From Saccharopolyspora rosea (GTDB lineage: Bacteria > Actinomycetota > Actinomycetes > Mycobacteriales > Pseudonocardiaceae), in the NCBI RefSeq assembly GCF_025643595.1, contig NZ_CP102826.1, positions 6,138,001 to 6,202,000 of the forward strand: 64,000 bases of DNA, given 5' to 3'. Positions 35,886 to 45,521 of this stretch are shown here, in pieces; the first letter of the stretch is position 1, and each line of letters opens with the position of its first letter. The notes below the pieces were generated by a model. The model saw only the letters and a list, made by a program, of their open reading frames with translations. It was not told the origin of the DNA and did not search any database. The translations under genes were made by a program, and so were the position numbers.

Positions 35886-37219
35886 GCGCCCGCCTCCGCT
35901 GCGGCGGCGGCCCGGGCCGCGTGCGGCAGGGCGTCGGCGATGATCTCGAACGCCTCGTCGTCCATGGCGGCGTTGACGAACCAGCACTCGAACGCGCTCG
36001 GCGGCGGGTAGACGCCCCGCCGGAGCAGTTCGTGGAAGAACGCCGGGAACCGCCAGGTCTGCTGGGCCTGGGCCTGCTCGTAGTCGCGCACCGGGGTCTC
36101 GCTGAAGAAGACGCTGAGCATGTTGCCCGCGAACTGGACCTGGTGCGGCACGCCCGCGCTGGTCAGCGCCTCGCCGAGCAGGTCGCCGAGCCGCTTGCCG
36201 TTGCGGTCCAGCGCGGCGTAGGCGTCGGCGTCGGCGGCGCGCAGGTTCGCCAGCCCGGCGGCGACCGCGATCGGGTTCCCGGCCAGCGTGCCGGCCTGGT
36301 AGACGGGGCCGGAGGGGGCGAGGCGAGCCATCACGTCGGCGCGGCCGCCGAATGCGGCGGCGGGCAGCCCACCGGACATCACCTTGCCGAAGGTGTAGAG
36401 GTCACCGGCGACGCCGTCCACGCCGTACCAGCCGGCGGACGACACCCGGAAACCGGTCATGACCTCGTCCATCACCAGCAGCGCACCGGCGTCGGAGGTG
36501 ATCTCCCGCAGCCCGGCGTTGAACCCGGCCACCGGCGGGACGGCGCCCATGTTGCCCGGGGCGGCCTCGGTGATCACGCACGCGATGTCGTCGCCGTGCT
36601 CGGCGAACGCCCGGCGCACGACGTCGAGGTCGTTGTACGGCAGCACGATCGTGTCCGCCGCCTGCGCGCCGGTCACCCCGGGCGAGCTGGGCAGGCCCAG
36701 CGTGGCGACACCGGAACCGGCTCCGGCCAGCAGCGAGTCGACGTGGCCGTGGTAGCAGCCGGCGAACTTGACGACCTTGCGCCGACCGGTGAAACCGCGG
36801 GCCAGCCGCACCGCGCTCATGGTCGCCTCGGTGCCGGAGTTGACCAGCCGGACCTGCTCGACCGGTCCGACGCGGTCGATGATCTCCTGCGCCAGGTCGA
36901 TCTCCCCCACGCCCGGCGTGCCGAAGGACAGGCCGTGCTGCGCGGTCTCCCGTACCGCGCGGACGACGTCCGGGTGGGCGTGGCCGTTGACCATCGGCCC
37001 CCACGAGGACACCAGGTCCACGTACCGGTTGTCATCGGCGTCCCAGAGGTAGGCGCCCTGCCCGCGCACCATGAACCGAGGGGTCCCGCCCACCGACTGG
37101 AAGGCGCGGACCGGCGAGTTGACGCCGCCCGGCGTCACCGCGAGCGCGCGGTCGAACAGCTCCCGGGAGCGCGGCGCCGGATCGTTGTTCTGGTTCGATG
37201 CAGGATTCTCGGCTGTCAC
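35882..37219 (-). CDS. hemL: Glutamate-1-semialdehyde 2,1-aminomutase (HemL)
   Basis: PLP aminotransferase-fold enzyme, 445 aa, converting glutamate-1-semialdehyde to 5-aminolevulinate in the C5 pathway. [13 protein letters not shown] holds the PLP Asp and [18 protein letters not shown] the Schiff-base Lys. [13 protein letters not shown] is the family N-terminus. The GTG at 37219 is read as leaderless because CAGACT (37226-37231) lies 6 nt upstream. Its partner, glutamyl-tRNA reductase, is hemA at 44112. Confidence 0.95.
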   Translation of the reverse strand: MTAENPASNQNNDPAPRSRELFDRALAVTPGGVNSPVRAFQSVGGTPRFMVRGQGAYLWDADDNRYVDLVSSWGPMVNGHAHPDVVRAVRETAQHGLSFGTPGVGEIDLAQEIIDRVGPVEQVRLVNSGTEATMSAVRLARGFTGRRKVVKFAGCYHGHVDSLLAGAGSGVATLGLPSSPGVTGAQAADTIVLPYNDLDVVRRAFAEHGDDIACVITEAAPGNMGAVPPVAGFNAGLREITSDAGALLVMDEVMTGFRVSSAGWYGVDGVAGDLYTFGKVMSGGLPAAAFGGRADVMARLAPSGPVYQAGTLAGNPIAVAAGLANLRAADADAYAALDRNGKRLGDLLGEALTSAGVPHQVQFAGNMLSVFFSETPVRDYEQAQAQQTWRFPAFFHELLRRGVYPPPSAFECWFVNAAMDDEAFEIIADALPHAARAAAAAEAGA

Positions 37220-37267
37220 GACCCCAGTCTGACAGGCGCGGACCTGTGAACGGCCACACCCTGCGCC

Positions 37268-37373
37268 TGACAACCCGGCTGCGAAACCGTCGTGCGCGGC
37301 GGTGCCGGCTGCGAGACCGCTCACCGGGGAGGCGAAGCGGCCACCGCCACCCAGGCCGAAGACGGGACCTTCA
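37268..37373 (+). repeat. Dispersed palindromic repeat, copy C (degenerate)
   Basis: About 106 bp, in the same orientation as copy B. It shares the 11-mer ACCGCTCACCG (37316-37326), then GAAGCGGCC and GCCGAAGACGGGACCTTCAG, the last matching the right end of copy B. About 25 bp of the right arm seen in B are missing. The inner stem is kept with different bases (GGCGGTG pairing with CACCGCC), consistent with selection for structure. Its right end includes the stop codon of the gene at 37371-37712. Confidence 0.65.
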
Positions 37374-37712
37374 GCCGCGCGGGCGCACCCGCAGCGCCAG
37401 GGCGACCTGCCGGACCGCGTTGATCAGCAGCAGCCCGGCCGCGGTCGCCGCCGCCACCGCCACGGCCAGCCAGCTGCCGATGGACCGCGTCACCACGTCG
37501 GTACCCCCCGCGGGCCCGGGAAGCGCGATCGTCAGCGAGCCCCGGCTCCAGGACCACCACGCGGCCAGCAGCAGCACCACCGCGCCGACCAGCTCGAACC
37601 CGGCGACGGCCGCGCGCCACGGCTGGTTCAGCCCACCGCTCCCGCGCGAGGTCTCCACGGCGTCCTCATCGACCTTCGGCCCGTCCGCAGGCCACGGTTC
37701 CGGAACGGTCAC
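37371..37712 (-). CDS. Two-helix membrane hypothetical protein
   Basis: 113 aa. A polar acidic N-terminus is followed by helices at about 36-55 ([18 protein letters not shown]) and 78-98 ([19 protein letters not shown]), then a short basic tail ending RPRG. The start is GTG at 37712. The stop codon falls in repeat copy C. It is the last of six small membrane-protein genes between hemB and hemL. No named family recognised. Confidence 0.6.
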   Translation of the reverse strand: MTVPEPWPADGPKVDEDAVETSRGSGGLNQPWRAAVAGFELVGAVVLLLAAWWSWSRGSLTIALPGPAGGTDVVTRSIGSWLAVAVAAATAAGLLLINAVRQVALALRVRPRG

Positions 37713-37867
37713 GCGCGAAGCCTCTCACGCCTGCCCGCCGCCGGGCACCGCGAGGTCGGGGGCACAGCCGAACCGCCCGGGGCACTGTGCCGTTCGGCGT
37801 GCGGATCAGCTCAGCGCAGTCCCCGGGCAATCCGATCGGGCGACTCCTGCCGCGCCACGCGCGGACG

Positions 37868-38311
37868 TCAGGACTTCTCCACCAGCCGGGCCAGGGCCGC
37901 GGCGAGGGCTGCGGGGTCCTTGGCCCAGGCGAGCACGACGCGGTCGTCGGTGAGGCGCAGCGGGATCTCGCCGGTCCCCTTCGGAACGGTCCAGGTGCCC
38001 CCGAGGACGCGGGCACCGACCGGGGCTCCGACGTCGGTCACCTCGGCGATCCGGGAGATCTCCAGTTCCTCGCGGCCGAGCGAGAGGGACGCGGGCGTCA
38101 GCCGCACCGAGCACACCCGACGTCGTCCGTACACCCACACCGCCGCCGCGGCGGCGAGCGCCAGCGCCACCAGCACCCAGGTCACCGGATGCACCGAGCC
38201 CGGTGAGATCACCTCCACGAGCACGCCGACCAGCGCGAACGCCGGGCCCCACAACACCGGCCACCAACTGCTGCCGGGTTCGGCGTACAACTCGGGATCA
38301 GTCGTGCTCAC
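37868..38311 (-). CDS. DUF3093-like membrane protein
   Basis: 147 aa. Two adjacent N-terminal helices (about residues 17-38 and 42-62) precede a small PH-like beta domain with RLTPASLSLGREELEISRI. The WTVPKGTGEIPLRLTDDRVVLAWAKDP segment is reminiscent of actinobacterial DUF3093 proteins. The GTG at 38311 overlaps the preceding gene's end by 14 bp, so it is part of the same transcript. The function is unknown. Confidence 0.65.
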   Translation of the reverse strand: MSTTDPELYAEPGSSWWPVLWGPAFALVGVLVEVISPGSVHPVTWVLVALALAAAAAVWVYGRRRVCSVRLTPASLSLGREELEISRIAEVTDVGAPVGARVLGGTWTVPKGTGEIPLRLTDDRVVLAWAKDPAALAAALARLVEKS

Positions 38312-38702
38312 CGGTCAACCACTCCGTGCTCGGACGACGCCACATCAGCACCGCGGCCGTCCCGCCCAGCACCACCAGGACCGCCTGCGCGCCCAGGACC
38401 GCACCGGTGCCCAGCAGCATGAGCAGGTGCACCAGCGCGAACACCGACAGGACGATACGCACCCACGGGCGGCGCCGGAACAGCATCGCGCCGAGCACCA
38501 GGTACGCCGCCACCAGCACGGCGGCGAGCGCGGTGTGCACCAGCAGCAAGCGCGCGGCGTCGGCGGGCGGCGCACCCGGCCGCGGCGGCGCGCCGGTACC
38601 GACCGTCCAGGTGAGCGCGGTCAGCGCCGCGAGCAGCAGCGCCACCACCCACCACAGCGAGATCGCCCACCGCAGCGGGCGAGGCGGCCCGGACTCGACC
38701 AT
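38298..38702 (-). CDS. Four-helix membrane protein, member of a local paralogous family
   Basis: 134 aa with four hydrophobic helices. RRRPWVRIVLSVFALVHLL matches the R-x-W-x-R-[IV]-x-[LI]-[ST]-V core of the three neighbours to its right, so it looks like a divergent member of the same family. The ATG at 38702 overlaps the stop of the next paralogue by one base. No catalytic residues are seen. The function is unknown; location suggests an ancient tandem duplication. Confidence 0.62.
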   Translation of the reverse strand: MVESGPPRPLRWAISLWWVVALLLAALTALTWTVGTGAPPRPGAPPADAARLLLVHTALAAVLVAAYLVLGAMLFRRRPWVRIVLSVFALVHLLMLLGTGAVLGAQAVLVVLGGTAAVLMWRRPSTEWLTGEHD

Positions 38703-39364
38703 CACCGCAGGTGGGCCGCTGCCTGGAAGTACCAGTTGGACGGCTTGGCGTAGGCCAGCACCAGGAACCCGACCATCGCCACCAGCCCGAGCCCGCCCTG
38801 GACGTAGGTGAGCACCGCGAAGGCGGTGGGCGGCTGGATCCTGCTCGGCACGCCGCCGGCCCCGACGCCACCGTTGACCAGCAGGTAGACCGAGAACAGG
38901 ACGAACAGCGACGCGAACACCGTCAGGGTGACCCGCGCCCAGTTGCGCCCGGCGCGCATCTTGAACCCGAACAGGATCCACAGGAAGGTCAGGACCAGGT
39001 AGACGACCGTGAACAGGGCGAACACGAACATGATCCCGGCCTTGAAGAAGCTCAGCGTGCGCTCCAGCTCCTGACCGCTGCCACCCAGGTCCCGCACGCT
39101 GGAGGCCATGGCGCTGTCGGCCCAGTTGAACAACAGCAGGTAGCCGACGACCGAGATCACGGTCACGGCCAGCGGCACGATGATGGCGATCCAGAACGCC
39201 CCCTCGACGGTCTTCGGACGCGACAGCCCCGCCATCTCCTGCTGCGGCACCGGCGGCGCCGCGTACGGGTTCTGCTGGTACTGGGGGTACGGCTGCTGGA
39301 AACCGCCGGACTGCGGGTACTGCGGATATCCGCCCTGCTGCCAGGGACCTTGAGGCGTTGTCAC
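38702..39364 (-). CDS. Four-helix membrane protein with proline/glutamine-rich N-terminus, paralogous family
   Basis: 220 aa. Residues 1-45 are rich in Gln, Pro and Tyr (QQGGYPQYPQSGGFQQPYP) and probably disordered. Four transmembrane helices follow. The core MRAGRNWARVTLTVFASLF and the C-terminal YAKPSNWYF are shared with the genes at 39427 and 39911. The GTG at 39364 has TACTGT (39372-39377) 7 nt upstream and no ribosome site, indicating a leaderless start. The function is unknown. Confidence 0.68.
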   Translation of the reverse strand: MTTPQGPWQQGGYPQYPQSGGFQQPYPQYQQNPYAAPPVPQQEMAGLSRPKTVEGAFWIAIIVPLAVTVISVVGYLLLFNWADSAMASSVRDLGGSGQELERTLSFFKAGIMFVFALFTVVYLVLTFLWILFGFKMRAGRNWARVTLTVFASLFVLFSVYLLVNGGVGAGGVPSRIQPPTAFAVLTYVQGGLGLVAMVGFLVLAYAKPSNWYFQAAAHLR

Positions 39365-39426
39365 GCGACGAACAGTATGGATCCGGCGCGCGCGGTGTCC
39401 ACCGGATCGATCGAAACCGTCGCAGG

Positions 39427-39900
39427 TCACCCGTGGCGGAAGTAGGCGTTCGACGGCGCGAGGTAGGCGTAGACGAGCGTCACGAGCAGCGCGACGAGTT
39501 GCAGCAGCGACAGCAGTTGGGGGCCCACCCCGCCCTCGGCGCCGCCGAGCGCCGGCGGGAGGGCGAGCAGGAACCACAGGACGCCGACCACGGTGATCAC
39601 GATGCGGGCCCAGTTGCGCCCGCGCCGCATGAAGAACAGGAACAGGATCCACAGGGCGGCGATCACCGCGACGATCACGAACATCGCGACCACGGCCGTC
39701 CGGTAGATCGCCCGCGCCTGGTCGAGCGTGACGGGCCGGCCCTGCGCGGCCAGCTGGTCCACCACGGCCCGCAGCTCGGCGTCCGAGACCACCAGCAGCG
39801 CCGTCGCGAGCACGCCGAAACCGACGACCACGCTGGCGATGCCCGCCCAGAACGAGGTGTCCACGGTGGACGGACGAGGTGCTTCCCGGGGCGCCGTCAC
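39427..39900 (-). CDS. Four-helix membrane protein, paralogous family
   Basis: 157 aa. Core RRGRNWARIVITVVGVLWF and C-terminal YLAPSNAYF match the neighbouring paralogues. The GTG at 39900 is preferred over one at 39909 because TAGCGT (39908-39913) lies 7 nt upstream and would overlap the earlier start. A leaderless message is inferred. The extracytoplasmic loop between helices 1 and 2 contains a charged segment (LDQARAIYR). The function is unknown. Confidence 0.68.
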   Translation of the reverse strand: MTAPREAPRPSTVDTSFWAGIASVVVGFGVLATALLVVSDAELRAVVDQLAAQGRPVTLDQARAIYRTAVVAMFVIVAVIAALWILFLFFMRRGRNWARIVITVVGVLWFLLALPPALGGAEGGVGPQLLSLLQLVALLVTLVYAYLAPSNAYFRHG

Positions 39901-39910
39901 GCGCCCCACG

Positions 39911-40480
39911 CTAGGACGGGCGCTGCCCGGCCGCTACCCGCGAGCGCACGGCGGTGAAGTACCGGTTCGACTCGGGCCGGTACATCAGCACCAGCGCGGC
40001 CACCTCCAGCACCATCACGACCGCCGAGAACCCCATGTCCACCGCGCCGGGGCTGGTCCCGGTCAGCCGCGTGATCAGCTCCGACCCGAGCATCGACACG
40101 GTCACCAGGCTGATCAGCGTGAAGAACGAGCTGAGCCCGCCGAACACGGTGAGCACCACCCGAGCCCAGTTGTGCCCCTGCACCATGCGGTTCGACAGCA
40201 GCACGTACACGGCCAGGCTGAGCAGCGAGAACACCAGCGTGAACATGATCCCGCTGTTGGCCGCGGAGTCCAGCTGCACCTGGTCGAGCTGGGGCTGGAT
40301 CCGGTGCAGCTCCTCGATCAGCGACGTCCGGTCGGCGAGCTTGACGAACGAGTGCACGAACCCGACCAGCACCGAGGCGATCCACACCCGGCGCGCCAGC
40401 AGCAGCGGCCGGGGAGGGGTCGGCGGCGTCTCCCGCACCGGCCGGCCGAACGCGTCCGTCCGCTGGGGCGGTTCGGTCAT
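39911..40480 (-). CDS. Four-helix membrane protein downstream of hemB, paralogous family
   Basis: 189 aa. A Pro-rich N-terminus precedes helix 1 ([18 protein letters not shown]). Core [19 protein letters not shown] and C-terminal YRPESNRYF align with the paralogues at 38702 and 39427. The ATG at 40480 overlaps the hemB stop as ATGA, so it is the downstream partner of hemB. Such proteins are often annotated only as hypothetical; a role in haem synthesis is not shown. Confidence 0.68.
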   Translation of the reverse strand: MTEPPQRTDAFGRPVRETPPTPPRPLLLARRVWIASVLVGFVHSFVKLADRTSLIEELHRIQPQLDQVQLDSAANSGIMFTLVFSLLSLAVYVLLSNRMVQGHNWARVVLTVFGGLSSFFTLISLVTVSMLGSELITRLTGTSPGAVDMGFSAVVMVLEVAALVLMYRPESNRYFTAVRSRVAAGQRPS

Positions 40481-41451
40481 GCCCGCAGCCACCACGCCGC
40501 CTCGGCCGCCCAGTACGTCAGGACGACGTCCGCGCCCGCGCGCCGGATCGACGTCAGCGACTCCAGCACGGTGCGCTCGCGGTCCAGCCACCCGTTGGCG
40601 ACCGCCGCCTCGATCATCGCGTACTCGCCGGACACCTGGTAGGCGGCGACCGGGACGTCGGCCACGCCCGCGATGTCCCGCAGCACGTCGAGGTAGCTCA
40701 TGGCGGGCTTGACCATGACCATGTCGGCGCCCTCGGCGAGGTCCAGATCCGCCTCGCGCAGCGCCTCCCGGCCGTTGGCCGGGTCCTGCTGGTAGGTCTT
40801 GCGGTCGCCCTGCAACTGCGAGTCGACGGCGTCGCGGAACGGCCCGAAGAACGCGGAGGCGTACTTCGCCGAGTAGGCCAGGATCGCCGTGTCGGCGAAA
40901 CCGGTCGCGTCCAGCGACTCGCGGATCACGCCGACCTGGCCGTCCATCATGCCGCTGGGCCCGACGACGTGGGCGCCGGACTGGGCCTGCACCACGGCCA
41001 TCTCGCCGTAGAGCTGGAGCGTGCGGTCGTTGTCGACGGTGCCGTCCTCGTCCAGGACGCCGCAGTGGCCGTGGTCGGTGAACTCGTCCAGGCACAGGTC
41101 GGCCATGAGCACCGTGTCCGACCCGACCTCGGCGGACAGGTCGCGCAGCGCCACGTTGAGGATGCCGTCCGGATCGACGGCGCCGGAGCCCGTGGCGTCC
41201 CGCTCCGCGGGCACGCCGAACAGCATCAGACCGCCGACCCCGGCGGACACCGCCTCGACCGCGGCCTTGCGCAGCGAGTCGCGGCTGTGCTGCACGACCC
41301 CGGGCATCGACGGGATCGGCACCGGCTCGCTCGCGCCCTCCCGGACGAACATCGGCAACACCAGGTGCCGCGGCTCCACCGACGTCTCGGACACCAGGCG
41401 GCGCACGGCGGCGTTGCGACGCAGCCGCCGCGGGCGGTGCGACGGGTACAT
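40477..41451 (-). CDS. hemB: Delta-aminolevulinic acid dehydratase (porphobilinogen synthase, HemB)
   Basis: 324 aa. Condenses two ALA molecules to porphobilinogen. The catalytic lysines are in [16 protein letters not shown] and [12 protein letters not shown]. The metal-site segment reads [14 protein letters not shown], with two of the three cysteines of zinc-type enzymes and Asp in place of the middle one, so the site looks mixed zinc/magnesium. The ATG at 41451 has GGGGAG about 8 nt upstream; the longer reading lacks conservation. A hairpin separates it from hemD. Confidence 0.94.
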   Translation of the reverse strand: MYPSHRPRRLRRNAAVRRLVSETSVEPRHLVLPMFVREGASEPVPIPSMPGVVQHSRDSLRKAAVEAVSAGVGGLMLFGVPAERDATGSGAVDPDGILNVALRDLSAEVGSDTVLMADLCLDEFTDHGHCGVLDEDGTVDNDRTLQLYGEMAVVQAQSGAHVVGPSGMMDGQVGVIRESLDATGFADTAILAYSAKYASAFFGPFRDAVDSQLQGDRKTYQQDPANGREALREADLDLAEGADMVMVKPAMSYLDVLRDIAGVADVPVAAYQVSGEYAMIEAAVANGWLDRERTVLESLTSIRRAGADVVLTYWAAEAAWWLRA

Positions 41452-41582
41452 ATGGCGGCTCCCCACGCTCGACACCAGCGACACCCCGAGCGTAGCCACC
41501 GCCGGCACCGGCCCCGGAGCCGGTACGACGTGATGTTCCCTCCGTCTCAGGAGCTGTCCGGACACCCCGCCGAGAACGCGGA

Positions 41583-41617
41583 AAGGCACCCCGGGACCGG
41601 TGGTCCCGAGGTGCCTT
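41583..41617 (-). terminator. Hairpin between hemD and hemB
   Basis: AAGGCACC-C-CGGGACC (41583-41598) pairs with GGTCCCG-A-GGTGCCTT (41602-41617) around the loop GGT: 15 bp with one internal mismatch, beginning 12 bp beyond the hemD stop. It would end or attenuate the rex-hemA-hemC-hemD transcript, leaving hemB with its own promoter. Confidence 0.7.
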
Positions 41618-41628
41618 CCGGGGTCGCG

Positions 41629-43161
41629 TCAGCTGCGGCGGGTGCGCTTGGCCTTGCGGGGCGGCGGCAGAGCGCCTTCGGCGCGGAGGCGGGCGGCGTG
41701 CTCGGCGAGCGCGTCCACCAGCTCCTCCACCCGCGGGGCCTCGGGCTGGACGTCCACCCGCAGGCCGAACTCCTTGGCCGTCTCCGCGGTGTTCGGACCG
41801 ATGCAGGCCACCAGCGTCCGGGCGTGCGGCTTGCCCGCGATGCCGACCAGGTTGCGGACCGTGGACGACGAGGTGAAGCACACCGCGTCGAAGCCACCCG
41901 TCTTGATCATCTCGCGGGTCTCGGCCGGCGGCGGCGCGGCGCGCACGGTGCGGTAGGCCGTGACGTCGTCGACCTCCCAGCCGCGCTCCCGCAGCCCGGC
42001 CGACAGCGTCTCGGTGGCGATGTCGGCGCGCGGCAGCAGCACCCGGTCCACCGGGTCCAGGACGTCGTCGTGCGGCGGGAAGTCCTGCAGCAGGCCCTCG
42101 CTGGACTGGTCCCCGGAGGGCAGCAGCTCGGGCGTGATGCCGAAGTCGCGGACCCGCTGCGCGGTGGCCTCGCCGACGCAGGCGATCTTCACACCGGAGA
42201 AGGCCCGCGCGTCCAGGCCGAACTCGTTGAACTTCTCCAGCACCGCGCGGACCGCGTTGGCCGAGGTGAACACCACCCACTGGTAGCGGCCGTCGACCAG
42301 GCCCTTGACGGCGCGCTCCATCTGCGCCGGGCTACGCGGCGGCTCGACCGAGATCGTCGGCACCTCGTGGGAGACCGCACCGTGCGACCACAGCCGCTCG
42401 CTCATCACCCCGGCCTGCTCCTTGGTGCGCGGCACCAGGACCTTCCAGCCGTACAGCGCGCGGGACTCCCACCAGGACAGCTTGCTGCGCTCGGCCGCGA
42501 CGTCGCCGATCGTCACCACGAGCTGCCCCTGCAGCTCACCGGCGTCGGCGGCCAGCGAGGCGAGGGTGGTGTCGATGGTGCGCTGCTGCACGGTGGTGCC
42601 CGACGCGGTCACCGCGACCGGGGTCTGCGCGGGTTTGCCGTGCTCGACCAGCGCGGACGCCGCCTCGGCGAGGTGGCTGCCGGTGGTGTGCAGCACCAGC
42701 GCACCCGGGACGGCGGCCAGCGACGCCCAGTCCACGTCGCCGCGCACGTCCACCTCGGTGTGCACCGCGCCGAGCGCGACGCCGGCGTAGGCCGGAACCG
42801 CGCCACCGGCGGCCACGCCCGGGATGACGTCGAAGGCGGCGCCGGTCTTGGCGACCTCCTGCACCTCGCGCACGACCGCGTCCGCGGTCAGCGGGTCGCC
42901 GGCGACCAGCCGCACCACGGGGCGGCCGGTGGAAGCCTCGTTCGCCAGGTCCTTGGCCACGTCCGCCGGATCGCCCACGGCGGGCCGCACCTCGGCGCCG
43001 TCCGCGGCCAGGCCGACGATGTCGGCGGGAACGTCCGGATCGGTCACCAGCACCGAAGCGCGGGTGATCGAGTCCCGCCCCCGAACGGTGAGCAGTCCGG
43101 CGTCACCGGGACCGGAGCCCACGAAAGCAATCCGTCCGGGGGTCTTGCGTGCTCGGGTCAT
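41629..43161 (-). CDS. hemD: Bifunctional uroporphyrinogen-III C-methyltransferase/synthase (CobA-HemD type)
   Basis: 510 aa fusion. The N-terminal half (to about residue 245) is a SAM-dependent precorrin methyltransferase fold: FVGSGPGDAGLLTVRG, VRLVAGDPL and FDVIPGVAAGG. The C-terminal half is uroporphyrinogen-III synthase (VLVPRTKEQAG, WVVFTSANAV, VACIGPNTAETAKEFG). This arrangement serves both haem and sirohaem/cobalamin. The ATG at 43161 has GGGGAG 7 nt upstream; ATG 43176 and TTG 43179 lie further up. It ends with a very basic tail (RKAKRTRRS). Confidence 0.9.
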   Translation of the reverse strand: MTRARKTPGRIAFVGSGPGDAGLLTVRGRDSITRASVLVTDPDVPADIVGLAADGAEVRPAVGDPADVAKDLANEASTGRPVVRLVAGDPLTADAVVREVQEVAKTGAAFDVIPGVAAGGAVPAYAGVALGAVHTEVDVRGDVDWASLAAVPGALVLHTTGSHLAEAASALVEHGKPAQTPVAVTASGTTVQQRTIDTTLASLAADAGELQGQLVVTIGDVAAERSKLSWWESRALYGWKVLVPRTKEQAGVMSERLWSHGAVSHEVPTISVEPPRSPAQMERAVKGLVDGRYQWVVFTSANAVRAVLEKFNEFGLDARAFSGVKIACVGEATAQRVRDFGITPELLPSGDQSSEGLLQDFPPHDDVLDPVDRVLLPRADIATETLSAGLRERGWEVDDVTAYRTVRAAPPPAETREMIKTGGFDAVCFTSSSTVRNLVGIAGKPHARTLVACIGPNTAETAKEFGLRVDVQPEAPRVEELVDALAEHAARLRAEGALPPPRKAKRTRRS

Positions 43162-43179
43162 CAGGGCACTCCCCATCAA

Positions 43180-44115
43180 CTACTGCCCGGGTCCGCTGAG
43201 CAAAGCGGCCCTGGCTTCGAGCAGCTCCGCGGCCAGGTCCCGGCCAAGCTGCTCGGCGGCGGTCGTCTCACCAGTGACGGAGGCGCGCACCAACTGGTCG
43301 TCGTCGGTCGCCACCACCCCGCGCACGGACAGCCGCTGCGCCACGCGGCCCTCCTCGTCGAGGTCCTCCACCACTTCGGCCAGCGCGCCGACGGGCGCAC
43401 TACAGCCCGCTTCGAGCGCGGCCAGCATGGCGCGCTCGGCGGCCACCGCGGCGCGGCTGGCCTCGTCGTCCAAAACGGACTGCAGCAGGTGCTCGGTGTC
43501 CACGTCGTCGACGCGGCATTCCACTGCCAGCGCGCCCTGGGCGGGCGCGGGCAGCATCTGCAGTGGATCGAGCGTTTCCGTGATCACCTCAAGCCGGCCC
43601 ACCCGGGCCAGCCCGGCGCGGGCGAGCACGACGGCGTCCAGCTCGCCGTCGGTCACCTTGCGCAGTCGGGTGTCCACATTGCCGCGGATGCTGCGCACCT
43701 CCAGCCCCAGGCCGAGGGCCTTCAGCTGGCTGGCGCGGCGCGGCGAACCGGTGCCCACTACGGAGCCCGGGGGCAGTTCGCCGAGCGTCAGACCGTCCCG
43801 GGCGGCCAGCGCGTCGCGCGGGTCCTCGCGGACCGGCACGGCGGCCAGCGACAACCGGGGGTCCGGTTCGGTCGGCAGGTCCTTGTACGAGTGCACCGCC
43901 ACGTCGACCTCGCCGGCGGCGAGGGCCTCGCGCAACGCGGAGGTGAACACGCCGACGCCGATCTCGGCGATCGGCGCCATCGAACGGTCACCGGGGGTCG
44001 TCACGGTGACCAGCTGGGTCGCGTACCCGGCGCGCTCCAGCTGCTCGGCGACCCACGTGCTCTGCGCCATCGCCAGGGCGCTGCCGCGGGTGCCGATGCG
44101 GAGGGTCTTCTTCAC
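43180..44115 (-). CDS. hemC: Hydroxymethylbilane synthase (porphobilinogen deaminase, HemC)
   Basis: 311 aa. [21 protein letters not shown] is the N-terminal signature, [10 protein letters not shown] carries catalytic Asp, and [16 protein letters not shown] contains the Cys that holds the dipyrromethane cofactor. It polymerises four porphobilinogens to hydroxymethylbilane. The GTG at 44115 overlaps the hemA stop (GTGA). It is the third gene of the rex-hemA-hemC-hemD operon, the order also known in Streptomyces. Confidence 0.96.
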   Translation of the reverse strand: MKKTLRIGTRGSALAMAQSTWVAEQLERAGYATQLVTVTTPGDRSMAPIAEIGVGVFTSALREALAAGEVDVAVHSYKDLPTEPDPRLSLAAVPVREDPRDALAARDGLTLGELPPGSVVGTGSPRRASQLKALGLGLEVRSIRGNVDTRLRKVTDGELDAVVLARAGLARVGRLEVITETLDPLQMLPAPAQGALAVECRVDDVDTEHLLQSVLDDEASRAAVAAERAMLAALEAGCSAPVGALAEVVEDLDEEGRVAQRLSVRGVVATDDDQLVRASVTGETTAAEQLGRDLAAELLEARAALLSGPGQ

Positions 44116-45521
44116 CGGTCCTCACCGTCCTGCTCGGGTCGATCGCACAGGTCCGCGCGTCCGGCGGCCTTGGCCCGCTGGGTGCGTCCCACCGACGCGC
44201 CCGCGGCCGATTCCTCGGCTTGCGGGACGCCGATGAGGGCGGTGGTCTGCGGATCGAGTTCGAAGAGCTCGCGCAGCGCGTCGGCGTAGCCGGCCCCGCC
44301 GGGCACCGACGCGAGTTGTTTGACCCGCACGGTCGGGGTGTGCAGGAGTTTGTCCACCACGCGGCGCACCGTGCGGGCGAGTTCGCCGCGCACGTCACCG
44401 TCGAGATCGGGCAGCCGGGAGTCCAGCCGCAGCAGCTCGGAGTCGACGACCTCGGCGGCGCGCTTGCGCAGCGCGGTCACCGTCGGGGTCACCTCGGCGG
44501 AGCGCTGCGCGGCGAGGTAGCCGCGCACCTCCTCGGCGACGATGCGGGCGGCGCGCTCGGACTCGCCGCCACCGTCGCGTTCGGACAACCGCTGCTGCAG
44601 GGTCTCCAGGTCCACCACGGTGACGCCGGGCAGTGCGGCCACCTCGGGCGCGGTGTCGCGCGGCAGACCCAGGTCGCAGAACAGCAGCGGACGCTCGTCG
44701 CGGACGGTCAGCGCCGCGGACACCACGTCCTCGGTGACCACCGCACCGACCGCTCCGGTGCAGGTCACGACCAGGTCGGCGGCGGCGATGGCGGCGCTGA
44801 GATCGGTCAGCTCGGCGGTGTCGACGGCCACGCCCTCGGCGCGCAGCGACTCGGCCAGCCGCTCGCCGTTGGACGCGGTGCGGTTGGCGATCACCACCTC
44901 GCCGATGCCCGCGCGGCGCAACTGCGCCGCGGCCAGGCCGCCCATCGACCCGGCGCCGACCAGCAACGCGTGGCGGCCCGCCAGGCCGTCCAGCGCGGCC
45001 TCGGCATCCGACAGCGCCTCGGAGACCACCGACGCGCCCTCGGCGTCGATCCCGGTCTCGGCGTGCACCCGCTTGCCGACCCGCAGCGCCTGCTGCGCCA
45101 GCTCGTGCAGCGTGCGCCCGACCGTCCCGGCCTCGTCCGCGACGCCGTAGGACTGCCGCAGCTGGCCGAGGATCTGCGCCTCGCCGACCACCATCGAGTC
45201 CAGCCCGGCGGCCACCGAGAACAGGTGCTCGACCGCGGCACCCGCGTAGTAGACGTAGAGGTGATCGGCCAACTCGGACACCTCGGCACCGGCGTGCCGG
45301 GCCAGCACCGAGGTCACGTCGTCCAGCCCGCCGTGGAACGTCTCGGCCACCGCGTACACCTCGACGCGGTTGCACGTGGACACCACGAACGCCTCGCAGA
45401 CGTGCTCGCGCCGCAACATCTCGTCCAGGATCTTGACGACCTCGTCGCCACCGATCGCGACGCGCTCCAGCACCCGCACCGGAGCGCTGCGGTGCGAGAT
45501 CCCGACAGTGAGCAGGTTCAC
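44112..45521 (-). CDS. hemA: Glutamyl-tRNA reductase (HemA)
   Basis: 469 aa, first committed enzyme of the C5 haem pathway. [17 protein letters not shown] and [13 protein letters not shown] include the catalytic Cys. [18 protein letters not shown] is the NADPH loop, and LRELFELDP lies in the C-terminal dimerisation region. The GTG at 45521 overlaps the rex stop, so expression is tied to rex and hence to the NADH/NAD+ ratio. Confidence 0.96.
   Translation of the reverse strand: MNLLTVGISHRSAPVRVLERVAIGGDEVVKILDEMLRREHVCEAFVVSTCNRVEVYAVAETFHGGLDDVTSVLARHAGAEVSELADHLYVYYAGAAVEHLFSVAAGLDSMVVGEAQILGQLRQSYGVADEAGTVGRTLHELAQQALRVGKRVHAETGIDAEGASVVSEALSDAEAALDGLAGRHALLVGAGSMGGLAAAQLRRAGIGEVVIANRTASNGERLAESLRAEGVAVDTAELTDLSAAIAAADLVVTCTGAVGAVVTEDVVSAALTVRDERPLLFCDLGLPRDTAPEVAALPGVTVVDLETLQQRLSERDGGGESERAARIVAEEVRGYLAAQRSAEVTPTVTALRKRAAEVVDSELLRLDSRLPDLDGDVRGELARTVRRVVDKLLHTPTVRVKQLASVPGGAGYADALRELFELDPQTTALIGVPQAEESAAGASVGRTQRAKAAGRADLCDRPEQDGEDR

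Noticed and set aside
37245-37258. TGTG-N6-CACA upstream of hemL as a fourth Rex site
   Set aside because: Rex half sites need 8 bp between TGTG and CACA; here there are 6, and the inner TT/AA are missing.
40969-44289. An 1106-codon open frame opposite hemB, hemD and hemC
   Set aside because: Antisense shadow of three certain haem genes, with no family motif and low-complexity composition.
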